From NCBI GenBank assembly GCA_003492055.1, contig DMZE01000096.1, forward strand, positions 1 to 6,353: DNA of 6,353 bases, in the 5' to 3' direction. The notes below the pieces were generated by a model. That model ran no database searches, had not been told where the DNA came from, and worked only from the letters and a program-made list of their open reading frames with translations. Position numbers and translations under genes: made by a program. Shown one piece after another: positions 1 through 6,089 of the stretch; within the stretch, counting starts at the first letter, position 1, and each line of letters opens with the position of its first letter. This DNA is from Cellvibrionales bacterium (GTDB taxonomy: Bacteria > Pseudomonadota > Gammaproteobacteria > Pseudomonadales > UBA7434).

Positions 1-106
1 TACAGCAACGTTACGCTTAAGTGAGTCCTTACATACCTTTACAGCAACATTAATTCTACCCATAAACTTGCCAGCAAGAGCGAGCACAGTCAATGGAGAA
101 CGATGA
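1..106 (+). CDS. 3' end of putative sensor histidine kinase (AlgZ/FimS, LytS family), partial
   Basis: Reading from base 2, the frame is open for 34 codons to a TGA at 104-106; the gene begins upstream of the window. The visible peptide contains TATLRL, then HTFTATLILPI, then a short tail ending VNGER. An alternating hydrophobic strand ending in L-x-LP is how the HATPase domain of LytS/AlgZ-type kinases typically finishes. The stop overlaps the algR start (ATGA at 103-106), the same coupling seen between hemX and hemY here. In Pseudomonas the gene before algR is fimS/algZ, the membrane sensor that partners AlgR, so context agrees. No kinase H or N box is visible because only the tail is present. 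The identity rests on reading frame, position and a short pattern, so it is probable rather than certain. The tail carries an in-frame near-repeat (TATLRL/TATLIL). Confidence 0.6.
   Translation, partial: TATLRLSESLHTFTATLILPINLPARASTVNGER
95..99 (+). promoter_or_regulatory. Ribosome binding site of algR
   Basis: GGAGA lies 3 nt before ATG 103 and 6 nt before ATG 106. The second spacing is closer to optimal, so ATG 106 may be the true initiator. The site supports a start here rather than at the in-frame GTG at 199, which has no purine-rich sequence at a suitable distance. It lies inside the last codons of the upstream frame, as expected for translational coupling. Confidence 0.6.
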
Positions 107-948
107 TGAGCAAGCCAGCCCCGTTAATTTATGATGCTTTAACACAGGAAACTCTAGTATCCGATGCCTCAAAACCTGCGCCGTCGATACGAGACTCAGT
201 GCTAAAAACAGTATTGATTGTTGATGATGAGCAACCGGCTCGTATGCGCTTAAAAGCGATGGTGGATGCGCTAGACGATTACCAAGTGATTGCTGAGGCT
301 GAAAATGGACAGCAAGCGATGTCGGCAAATAAGCGCTTAAACCCCGATATTGTATTGCTGGATATACGTATGCCAGAAATGGACGGCTTGGCGGCAGCAG
401 CGCAATTGAGTGAGCAAGATCAGCCGCCGGCGGTTATTTTTTGTACGGCTTATGATGAGCATGCTTTAGCCGCCTTTGATGCTCAGGCAGTCGGTTACTT
501 ATTAAAGCCAGTATCGCGCTTACAGTTGGTCGACAATTTGGCCAAGGCGCAATCGGTTAACCGCTCGCAGTTAGCGAATTTAGTCCCTGAGCCTGTAGGG
601 CAGCGGTTATCGGAGAAATGTTTGTCAGTGCGCACTAGAAGTGGTCACGAGCTGCTTGCCGTCAGTGAAATACGAGCATTAATAGCTGATAAGAAGTACG
701 TGAGTGCTTACACACCTAGTAGAGAGGTGCTTTTAGACCTGAGTTTAAAAGAGCTAGAAGGCCGCTTTCCTAAGCAATTTCATCGTGTGCATCGCAATGC
801 GCTAGTTGCCATCCGCTATATTCGTGGTTTAGAAAAATGTGAAGATGAGAATGGTCAGTCGGTGATACGGCTAGAGGGCAGTGATATTACACCGGTTGTG
901 AGTCGTCGCCATCTGCCTGAAATAAGACGCCTGCTTAAAGCGCTGTAA
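103..948 (+). CDS. algR: LytTR-family response regulator AlgR
   Basis: Cytoplasmic two-component response regulator that binds DNA when activated by its sensor kinase. Counting from ATG 103 (281 residues), the receiver domain spans about 34-150. It has the acidic pair D41/D42 in LIVDDE, the expected phosphoacceptor D87 in LLDIRMPEMDG, T115 in FCTAYDEHA, and K135 in YLLKPV. A LytTR DNA-binding domain follows at about 171-281, with the typical FHRVHRNALV at 226-235. The order REC-LytTR and the position before hemC match Pseudomonas algR. AlgR proteins normally begin almost directly with the receiver strand (about 248 residues). This one has an extra ~33 residues containing two similar segments, SKPAPLIYD and SKPAPSIRD. 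GTG 199 would give a family-length protein, but the ribosome binding site and the overlap with the upstream stop favour ATG 103 or 106. The family call is firm; the exact start is not. Confidence 0.93.
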   Translation: MMSKPAPLIYDALTQETLVSDASKPAPSIRDSVLKTVLIVDDEQPARMRLKAMVDALDDYQVIAEAENGQQAMSANKRLNPDIVLLDIRMPEMDGLAAAAQLSEQDQPPAVIFCTAYDEHALAAFDAQAVGYLLKPVSRLQLVDNLAKAQSVNRSQLANLVPEPVGQRLSEKCLSVRTRSGHELLAVSEIRALIADKKYVSAYTPSREVLLDLSLKELEGRFPKQFHRVHRNALVAIRYIRGLEKCEDENGQSVIRLEGSDITPVVSRRHLPEIRRLLKAL

Positions 949-1199
949 TGAGTAAATAAATATAGATAAATACAAGTAATAGGGATTTAACGGCATAACA
1001 GAATAGTCGTCAGCATTCGTAAAAAGCTGATCAGAGGTCTACTGCATCAGCGAGAGTGTTCCTTTCTTACCGTTTTAAAAACGACATTTCCTAAGGTTTT
1101 GCTTATCATAGTGTTAATTAATAGATGGCCACTTGTATAGGCCGTTGTTTGGCTTGCCATTTTTTATGGTATCGATAAGCCGCTTACATTGGATACGCC
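949..1199 (+). promoter_or_regulatory. algR-hemC intergenic region, probable hem operon promoter region
   Basis: These 251 bp contain no convincing gene. The first part is rich in TAAATA-like runs. An imperfect hairpin lies at 1027-1050: CTGATCAG pairs with CTG-C-ATCAG around a 7-nt loop, with no T-run after it. The rest is A/T-rich up to the hemC start. A promoter is expected because hemC-hemY follow as a block, but only weak sigma-70-like candidates are visible. One is TATAGG at 1136-1141 with a poor -35. Another is TTGCTT at 1099-1104 with TAGATG at 1122-1127 (17-bp spacer). No intrinsic terminator for algR is seen, so read-through from algR into hemC is possible. Confidence 0.4.
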
Positions 1200-2201
1200 A
1201 TGACTGATAGTTCAACCCCCACCATTACCATTGCCACGCGAAAAAGCCCATTGGCCTTATGGCAGGCTGAAACCATTCGTAATGCCTTATTGCAATTGCA
1301 TCCACATATAGCCGTTGAGTTATTACCTATGTCGACACTGGGCGATAAAATATTGGATGCGCCATTAGCAAAAGTGGGTGGTAAAGGCTTGTTTGTAAAA
1401 GAGTTAGAAGCCGCCTTATTGGATGGCCGCGCAGATATTGCCGTGCACTCCACAAAAGATGTCCCTATGGCCTTACCCGAAGGGCTAACCTTGGGGGTGA
1501 TTTGCGAGCGTGAAGATCCACTCGATGCCTTAGTGTTGCCTTTGGCGCCAGATGGCAGTGCCCCTAACATCACATCATTAGATGATTTACCCATAGGTGC
1601 CATTGTTGGTACCTCAAGTTTAAGAAGACAATGCCAGCTGCAGCAGTTACGACCCGACATAAAATGCGAGTCATTACGCGGTAATGTGAATACACGCTTA
1701 GCCAAGCTAGACGAAGGAAAATACGATGCGATTATTCTGGCTGCGGCAGGATTACGGCGATTAGGCTTTGCCGATAGAATTAGCTATGCAATTAAACCGC
1801 AACATTTATTACCAGCTGTTGCCCAAGGTGCATTATCTATTGAGTTACGCAGTAACGATGCGGCGACACAGGCTTTGCTGCAACCGCTGCATCATTTTGA
1901 TAGCGCGCTATGTGTATTGGCCGAGCGAGCGATGAATTATCGATTACAAGGCGGCTGTCAGGTACCGATTGCAGGCTTCGCAGAATTAGGCGCCGATAAT
2001 TCCATTAGGCTAGAAGGTCGAGTAGGCGCAATTGATGGCTCTGAATTATTAATTGAGCAACATCAAATAACCTTCGATGTTAGTAGCCATAATGATGCTC
2101 AGTGTATCGCACAAGCTGAACAATTAGGTGAGACCATAGCGGACCGTTTATTGGCACGTGGTGCGCGCGTTTTACTTGATCAGGCTTATGACAATCAGTA
2201 A
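1200..2201 (+). CDS. hemC: Porphobilinogen deaminase (hydroxymethylbilane synthase)
   Basis: Cytosolic enzyme that joins four porphobilinogen molecules into the linear tetrapyrrole hydroxymethylbilane, using a covalently bound dipyrromethane cofactor. The 333-residue protein is full length, slightly longer than E. coli HemC (about 313). Visible signatures: [12 protein letters not shown] at 11-22 with substrate-binding R14; [13 protein letters not shown] at 58-70; HSTKDVP at 83-89 with catalytic D87; [10 protein letters not shown] at 137-146 with R142/R143; [10 protein letters not shown] at 158-167; and LQGGCQVP at 249-256, where C253 is the cofactor attachment cysteine. All key residues are present. 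ATG 1200 is chosen because the family pattern begins 10 residues later. The Shine-Dalgarno is weak (TGGA at 1190-1193, 6 nt upstream). It is the first gene of the hemCDXY block and is followed 7 bp later by hemD. Confidence 0.98.
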   Translation: MTDSSTPTITIATRKSPLALWQAETIRNALLQLHPHIAVELLPMSTLGDKILDAPLAKVGGKGLFVKELEAALLDGRADIAVHSTKDVPMALPEGLTLGVICEREDPLDALVLPLAPDGSAPNITSLDDLPIGAIVGTSSLRRQCQLQQLRPDIKCESLRGNVNTRLAKLDEGKYDAIILAAAGLRRLGFADRISYAIKPQHLLPAVAQGALSIELRSNDAATQALLQPLHHFDSALCVLAERAMNYRLQGGCQVPIAGFAELGADNSIRLEGRVGAIDGSELLIEQHQITFDVSSHNDAQCIAQAEQLGETIADRLLARGARVLLDQAYDNQ

Positions 2202-2208
2202 TTTTAAA

Positions 2209-3045
2209 ATGCGTGTATTAGTGACGCGTCCTGCCGGACAGTCCGATCGTTTAGTCGATGTGCTTACTGACGCAGGGATTAAGACAAGTTGTTTGCCACT
2301 ATTGCATTTAAAGGCCGTTACTGACACGGCGAAAATTGAAGCGATAAAAAAACAATGGCTGCCATTGAGTCAGCAAGATTTTGTTATTTTTATTAGCAGT
2401 AATGCCGTTAAATATACCGCTGAGTTTTTAGCGAAGCACAATCTAATATGGCCTTCGTCATTGCCCTGTATTCCCATTGGTGGTGCAACGGCAAAAGCGA
2501 TTCAAGATGTAGGTTGGTTGTTAAAGCATGCAATGGATGTTGATGTTGATGTAAATGTTAATGAAAATAACGAAAGCCATAATCAGGCCGAAAAACCCCC
2601 ATCAGCCGCCTTGTCGGCTTATAGCAGCGAGAAATTGCTGGCAGAATTGAGTCAGCTTGATGTGAGTGAAAAGCGTATAACTATTTTTCGTGGTGAGGGT
2701 GGTCGTGAGTTACTCGCCGATAATTTAACATCGCGAGGCGCCAGTGTTAATTATTGTGAAATGTATCAGCGGCAGCATCCTGAATACAGTCGTGAGCAAT
2801 TTGAACAAGCTTTAGGTCAGAATTTAACAGCAATTTTATTTGCGAGTGGCGAAACATTAGAAAATTTTAATCGTCACGTTGAACGTGACGGACTGCAAAC
2901 CAGGGTGGAAGGCTTACCGGTAATTGTGCCGTCAGAGCGTATAAAAGATTTAGCTGAGCGCAATGGATTTAAAAATATATTGATCGCAGTGAATGCGAGT
3001 GCAGAAGGTTTTCTGCAAGTAATTAATCAGCAGCTGTTGAAATAA
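2209..3045 (+). CDS. hemD: Uroporphyrinogen-III synthase
   Basis: Cytosolic enzyme that closes hydroxymethylbilane with inversion of ring D to give uroporphyrinogen III. Starting at ATG 2209 gives 278 residues opening with MRVLVTRPAGQSDRL, the normal HemD beginning. Other family features are FVIFISSNAV at 58-67, PIGGATAKAI at 89-98, FRGEGGRELLADNL at 160-173, the conserved tyrosine region YCEMYQR at 182-188, and ILFASGETLENF at 209-220. The frame is open back to 2158, and ATG 2188 inside hemC is an alternative. Neither ATG has a good ribosome binding site, so re-initiation after the hemC stop (7 bp away) is likely. Family members are usually about 245-265 residues. The excess lies mainly at about 108-132, a low-complexity insertion with DVDVDVNVNENN just before the conserved SSEKLLAEL. 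HemD is poorly conserved in sequence, so identity rests on both motifs and context. Confidence 0.94.
   Translation: MRVLVTRPAGQSDRLVDVLTDAGIKTSCLPLLHLKAVTDTAKIEAIKKQWLPLSQQDFVIFISSNAVKYTAEFLAKHNLIWPSSLPCIPIGGATAKAIQDVGWLLKHAMDVDVDVNVNENNESHNQAEKPPSAALSAYSSEKLLAELSQLDVSEKRITIFRGEGGRELLADNLTSRGASVNYCEMYQRQHPEYSREQFEQALGQNLTAILFASGETLENFNRHVERDGLQTRVEGLPVIVPSERIKDLAERNGFKNILIAVNASAEGFLQVINQQLLK
2536..2565 (+). repeat. In-frame hexanucleotide repeat in hemD
   Basis: Five consecutive 6-nt units: GATGTT, GATGTT, GATGTA, AATGTT and AATGAA. They are in frame and encode DVDVDVNVNE at HemD residues 110-119. The first two units are identical and the others have drifted, as expected for an old slippage expansion in a tolerant loop. 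Confidence 0.75.
2872..2890. repeat. Perfect 19-bp palindrome inside hemD
   Basis: CGTCACGTT, a central G, then AACGTGACG form a perfect inverted repeat with 9-bp arms. Symmetry stops at the next base on each side. It lies in codons 222-228 of hemD (R-H-V-E-R-D-G). In RNA it could fold as a 7-bp G/C-rich stem with a 5-nt loop. No T-run follows, so it is not an intrinsic terminator. Whether it has any function is unknown. Confidence 0.6.
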
Positions 3046-3098
3046 AGCCGGTCTTTAAAAAGCAGCCTTGCCATTAAAAGTAAATTAAAGTGACAGTC

Positions 3099-3102
3099 GG
3101 AA
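3099..3102 (+). promoter_or_regulatory. Ribosome binding site of hemX
   Basis: GGAA lies 6 nt before ATG 3109 and fixes the hemX start. The 63-bp gap after hemD is the largest inside the hem block. It holds no terminator-like hairpin and no clear promoter. Confidence 0.5.
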
Positions 3103-3108
3103 ACGTAT

Positions 3109-4401
3109 ATGACTAATAAAGACAGTAATCATACTCAAGATGCTTCTGTGAATAAAAAGAGCGCTGCGGAAGATAAAAGCGCTGCGGTAAATAAGAGCCA
3201 TTTAGAGAGTGGCGTGGTTGAGGATGCGATAATTATTCAAGATGAAAAAAAGCTTGCAACCTCAGGGTCGTCTGCTAATAAAAAAGGAGCTGCACTTACT
3301 GCGGTTGCATTTATACTTGCTTTGCTTGCTGTTGCTGCTACGGCATATATCGCTTGGATATCCTTTCAGCAAGCAGAACAGCTGCAGTCATTGTCCGCAG
3401 ATTCAAAGCAATATTATCAACAAACTCAAAAACTTCAGCAGTCACTGCGGCGCTCGCAAAATGAAACAGAATTGGCGTTAACACAGCAAAACCAGCAGCG
3501 TGAGGAGTTATTGTCGGCGATAGATGATGCGAATCTTATTATTGATTCTCAAGGTCGGCGCTTACGCTCATTAACATCGACGACCACTGATGATTGGCGC
3601 TTGGCTGAAGTTGAGTATTTATTACGTTTAGCCAATCAAAGAATTTTAATATCGAAAGACAGTACAACAGCATTAAATTTATTAGCGACGGCCGATCAAA
3701 TATTATTGACGCTTGCTGATCCGCGATTTTTTGATATTCGAAAAGCCATTGCTGAAGATCGTGCGGCATTGTTGTTAGTGGGGCAGCAAGATTTGGATGG
3801 CGTATTTTTACGCTTGTCAGCATTAACGCAGCAATTAGATAAGTTGCCGTTAATTGTTATGCCCACATTTGATACGACAGCTAAAGTCGAAATAGACAAT
3901 GTGGATGATTCAGTACTTTCTTCATGGCAGCAAAGTATTAATGCTATTGGCAACGCCACTTGGCAAGAGTTAAAAGGCTTGGTGGTCATTAATCAACGCG
4001 ACTCAGATATTAAGCCGCTATTGCCGCCAGACCAGCAATATTATTTGCGTGGCAATTTACAGTTAATGATTAATCAATCGCAGCTGGCTTTATTGGATGG
4101 TCGCCAAGCCGTCTATAGTGATAGTCTTTATCGTGCTGAGCGTTGGCTGCAAGATTATTTTGCGAGTGACACTGATGCCATTCAATCAGTTATTGCCGAT
4201 ATACAGCAGCTGCAAACCATCAAAGTGAATATTGAGCTTCCCGACATTGCTGGCGCTTTGTTGGCGGTAAAACAATTCTTTTCTGAGCAGCGCCAGATAG
4301 AAAAATTAAAAACAAAACCAGATGCAGAGCTTGACACTCATATAGAAGATATAAAAATAGATTCTGAATTGCCTTCAATCAATAAAGAGGCCGCTTTATG
4401 A
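3109..4401 (+). CDS. hemX: HemX family membrane-anchored protein
   Basis: A 430-residue inner-membrane protein of the HemX family. It is often labelled uroporphyrinogen-III C-methyltransferase, although the methyltransferase fold is not evident here. Layout: a polar, low-complexity cytoplasmic N-terminus (1-60); one membrane segment at about 62-84 (LTAVAFILALLAVAATAYIA); a glutamine-rich probable coiled coil at about 87-135; then the conserved HemX domain. The family hallmark DDWRLAEVEYLLRLANQR is at 161-178, followed by ADPRF at 203-207. A charged C-terminal tail ends the protein. The N-terminus has a small in-frame duplication (NKKSAAEDKSAAVNKS). Start ATG 3109 has a good ribosome binding site. 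The stop overlaps the hemY start by 4 nt, indicating coupled synthesis. E. coli HemX is about 393 residues, so this one is modestly longer. The biochemical role is not established; context suggests an accessory to tetrapyrrole synthesis. Confidence 0.93.
   Translation: MTNKDSNHTQDASVNKKSAAEDKSAAVNKSHLESGVVEDAIIIQDEKKLATSGSSANKKGAALTAVAFILALLAVAATAYIAWISFQQAEQLQSLSADSKQYYQQTQKLQQSLRRSQNETELALTQQNQQREELLSAIDDANLIIDSQGRRLRSLTSTTTDDWRLAEVEYLLRLANQRILISKDSTTALNLLATADQILLTLADPRFFDIRKAIAEDRAALLLVGQQDLDGVFLRLSALTQQLDKLPLIVMPTFDTTAKVEIDNVDDSVLSSWQQSINAIGNATWQELKGLVVINQRDSDIKPLLPPDQQYYLRGNLQLMINQSQLALLDGRQAVYSDSLYRAERWLQDYFASDTDAIQSVIADIQQLQTIKVNIELPDIAGALLAVKQFFSEQRQIEKLKTKPDAELDTHIEDIKIDSELPSINKEAAL
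3160..3187 (+). repeat. Short direct repeat in the hemX N-terminal region
   Basis: The 10-mer AGCGCTGCGG occurs at 3160-3169 and 3178-3187, 18 nt apart and in frame. Each copy encodes the SAA of a KSAA peptide. It lies in the disordered N-terminus before the membrane segment, where such expansions are usually tolerated. Confidence 0.6.
4386..4390 (+). promoter_or_regulatory. Ribosome binding site of hemY
   Basis: AGAGG lies 7 nt before ATG 4398, inside the last codons of hemX. Together with the ATGA stop/start overlap at 4398-4401 it supports this start and coupled translation. Confidence 0.55.
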
Positions 4402-5687
4402 GACGGCTATTTGTTTTTGTATTAATTGTATTGGCGATATCTGCAGTACTATTTTCAATGCTCGAAAATGGCAGTGGCTATGTGCTCATTGTCGTCGGCG
4501 ATACGACTATTGAAATGGCATTTATTGTTGCCGCTGCTATTAATGTTTTAGCCTTTGTGGTGCTTTACTTTTTAGTCGTGATTTTACGAATGCTCTTTAG
4601 TACGCGACGCGGGGTGTTGGCCTGGGCGAAAAACCACCGACGTCAGCGAGGTTTGAATAGAACCACGCAAGGACTCATTGCTTTTGTTGAAGGGCGCTGG
4701 GATGTGGCGAGAAAAACATTAGCTAAGTCTGCCGATAATTCTTCTACGCCGTTGATCAATTATTTATTTGCAGCACGTGCTAGCTCCGCTGTAGGTGATG
4801 CAAAGGCGGTGGATAATTTTTTAAAAAAGGCCGAGCTTTCTACGCAAGGTGCTGATGTTGCTATTAGCCTGACGCAGGCAGAGTTGCAAATTCAAAACGG
4901 TCAGTATGAGCAAGCACTGGCCACATTGTTGCGCGCTAAAAAAATAGCCAGTCATCACCCTGTGGTGCTTGCGGCATTAATGAAAGTCTATCGGCAATTA
5001 AATGATTGGGATAGCTTATTAAACTTGCTGCCGTCGTTAAAAAAATATAATGCTTTATCAGCTATTGACGTGAAGAACTTAGAAAGAGAGGCGTGTAGCG
5101 CTAAATTAATGCGTGCAGTCGCAAGCCATAATATTAATGGCTTGCTTAGCTGTTGGAAAAGTTTGCCGAGTAGCGTTAAACAAGATGCGCTGTTAGTTGC
5201 TTGTTATGCTGAGCAGTTAATTGTCGGTAAGCAATATGAGCAGGCGGAGCGTTTATTGCGTAGCCAGTTGCAGCGTGAATATAATGAGCCGTTAGTAAAA
5301 CTTTATGGTTTGGCGGTTGCCGAGCCACTTGCTAAGCAGTTGGCTTTCGCAGAACAACTATTAAAGTCGCACTCGGAAAGCGCGACATTAAGATTGACGT
5401 TGGCAAGAATTTGTTTGAATCATGGTTTAGATAAAAAAGCACGGCAGTACTTGGAAGGGAGTTTAGATCTAGAGTTGGTTGCGGGTATATTTTCTGAGCT
5501 GGCGGGCATTTATGCAAGCCAAGGTGATTACAAGAAAAGCGTTGAGTGTTATAAGCGAGAACTGCCGGAGAGAGGCAGTGACAGTGCTGCGCTTTGCAAA
5601 GCTGATTTATCGACGACTTCACCGCTGGTCAAAGAAAAATCATTATTTACATCGGCGGATGATATTCAGCAGCCTTTACGGCGCTAG
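4398..5687 (+). CDS. hemY: HemY family membrane TPR protein
   Basis: A 429-residue inner-membrane protein of the proteobacterial HemY family. It is unrelated to the protoporphyrinogen oxidase also called HemY in Bacillus. Two membrane segments are visible at about 4-21 and 40-66, separated by the conserved SGYVLIVVGDTTIE (26-39; E. coli HemY has GYVLIQTDNYNIE at this place). A basic stretch follows (KNHRRQRGLNR, 78-88), then conserved GLIAFVEGRWDVARKTLAK (92-110) and NYLFAARAS (121-129). The remainder is helical TPR-like repeats, for example NGQYEQALATLLRAKKIA and the final AGIYASQGDYKKSVECYKRE. Length matches the family (about 400). It is the last gene of the hem block. Its TAG stop contributes its final base to the terminator stem. 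Role: probable scaffold or accessory in late tetrapyrrole synthesis, known from family context rather than shown by sequence. Confidence 0.94.
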   Translation: MRRLFVFVLIVLAISAVLFSMLENGSGYVLIVVGDTTIEMAFIVAAAINVLAFVVLYFLVVILRMLFSTRRGVLAWAKNHRRQRGLNRTTQGLIAFVEGRWDVARKTLAKSADNSSTPLINYLFAARASSAVGDAKAVDNFLKKAELSTQGADVAISLTQAELQIQNGQYEQALATLLRAKKIASHHPVVLAALMKVYRQLNDWDSLLNLLPSLKKYNALSAIDVKNLEREACSAKLMRAVASHNINGLLSCWKSLPSSVKQDALLVACYAEQLIVGKQYEQAERLLRSQLQREYNEPLVKLYGLAVAEPLAKQLAFAEQLLKSHSESATLRLTLARICLNHGLDKKARQYLEGSLDLELVAGIFSELAGIYASQGDYKKSVECYKRELPERGSDSAALCKADLSTTSPLVKEKSLFTSADDIQQPLRR

Positions 5688-5748
5688 CACTTTTACTGTT
5701 TTACTGTTTAGTTGAAAAATCGTTAAAACAATAAAAGTGCTTTTCTTT
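5687..5748 (+). terminator. Rho-independent terminator of the hem operon
   Basis: The left arm GCACTTTTA (5687-5695) pairs perfectly with TAAAAGTGC (5732-5740). After one C/A mismatch, TGTTTTA (5697-5703) pairs with TAAAACA (5724-5730). That gives 9 + 7 bp around a 20-nt loop, followed at once by TTTTCTTT (5741-5748). The first stem base is the last base of the hemY stop codon. The left arm is built from a tandem octamer (TTTTACTG at 5691-5698 and 5699-5706). There is no T-run on the opposite strand beyond the stem, so it should act only on the plus strand. Confidence 0.9.
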
Positions 5749-5756
5749 AGTACGCT

Positions 5757-5768
5757 ATTTTTAAAAAT
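5757..5768. repeat. A/T palindrome in the convergent gap
   Basis: ATTTTTAAAAAT is a perfect 12-bp palindrome between the hem terminator and the ppnP stop codon. It is too A/T-rich and too tightly joined to form a good hairpin. It could take part in ending minus-strand transcription, but no proper ppnP terminator is visible. Confidence 0.35.
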
Positions 5769-5788
5769 GTTTAGATATTTAAGCGCTC

Positions 5789-6073
5789 TTAATTTCCGTA
5801 GGTACACAAGTAAGCGGTGGCGACTTCAACTTTAAGATCAAACACTTCGTTCGCATCCACAGTAAATACATCACCGGCATTGTAGGTATTCCAGCTTTCA
5901 CTGTTTGGTAATTTAACCGTGAGTGCGCCACTAACGACAGTCATTGTTTCAAATTGGCTAGTATCGAATTGGTATTCGCCAACGGCCATAACGCCTACCG
6001 AAGCCGGTAGGGTTGCGCTTTGAAAGCCAATCGATTTTACCTTGCCATCAAAATATTCATTACTCTTAAGCAT
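5789..6073 (-). CDS. ppnP: Pyrimidine/purine nucleoside phosphorylase PpnP
   Basis: Small cytosolic cupin-fold enzyme (YaiE/DUF1255 family) that cleaves diverse purine and pyrimidine nucleosides with phosphate to free base and ribose-1-phosphate. The 94-residue protein is full length and lines up end to end with E. coli PpnP. Shared segments include the N-terminal [14 protein letters not shown] (4-17; E. coli has [14 protein letters not shown]), [13 protein letters not shown] (24-36), [15 protein letters not shown] (42-56), the AGDVFTV strand (66-72) and the terminal AYLCTYG (87-93). The start is fixed by AAGGAG 10 nt upstream and by the conserved ML-SNEYF beginning. It lies 14 bp downstream of the helicase gene on the same strand, suggesting co-transcription, and converges on the hem operon. 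Confidence 0.97.
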   Translation of the reverse strand: MLKSNEYFDGKVKSIGFQSATLPASVGVMAVGEYQFDTSQFETMTVVSGALTVKLPNSESWNTYNAGDVFTVDANEVFDLKVEVATAYLCTYGN

Positions 6074-6083
6074 GCTATATTAT

Positions 6084-6089
6084 CTCCTT
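6084..6089 (-). promoter_or_regulatory. Ribosome binding site of ppnP
   Basis: On the minus strand, AAGGAG lies 10 nt before the ppnP ATG. Its first two bases are part of the helicase TAA stop codon (6090-6088). A strong site overlapping the upstream stop points to a shared transcript and possible translational coupling. Confidence 0.75.

Noticed and set aside
56..328. 90-codon minus-strand frame over algR
   Set aside because: It is antisense to the algZ tail and the algR receiver domain and shows no family features.
1027..1050. Hairpin CTGATCAG...CTGCATCAG as an algR terminator
   Set aside because: The stem is bulged and is followed by CGAGAGTG rather than a T-run, so it does not qualify as an intrinsic terminator.
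1142..1150. Possible AlgR box (CCGTTGTTT) upstream of hemC
   Set aside because: It matches only part of the Pseudomonas AlgR consensus CCGTTCGTC, and I found no well-spaced second half.
1153..1161. CTTGCCATT shared upstream of hemC (1153-1161) and hemX (3067-3075)
   Set aside because: TTGCCA resembles a -35 box, but neither copy has a -10 at 16-18 bp, and a 9-nt coincidence is easy by chance.
1184..1705. 173-codon open frame on the minus strand across hemC
   Set aside because: It lies wholly opposite the well-supported hemC, has no recognisable domain and is rich in Ser, Asn and Cys as expected for an antisense shadow.
2158..2208. Upstream GTG 2158 or ATG 2188 as the hemD start
   Set aside because: These add residues not typical of HemD and overlap hemC; the conserved MRVLVTRP beginning is at 2209. 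ATG 2188 remains a minor alternative.
3242..3481. 79-codon plus-strand frame inside hemX
   Set aside because: It is an alternate-frame shadow of the hemX membrane segment; its Leu-rich run comes from the same bases.
3539..3989. Two minus-strand frames opposite hemX
   Set aside because: Both are antisense to the conserved HemX domain, lack family features and overlap each other.
5332..5715. Minus-strand and alternate plus-strand frames over the end of hemY
   Set aside because: They are shadows of the hemY TPR region; the plus-strand one also runs through the terminator stem.
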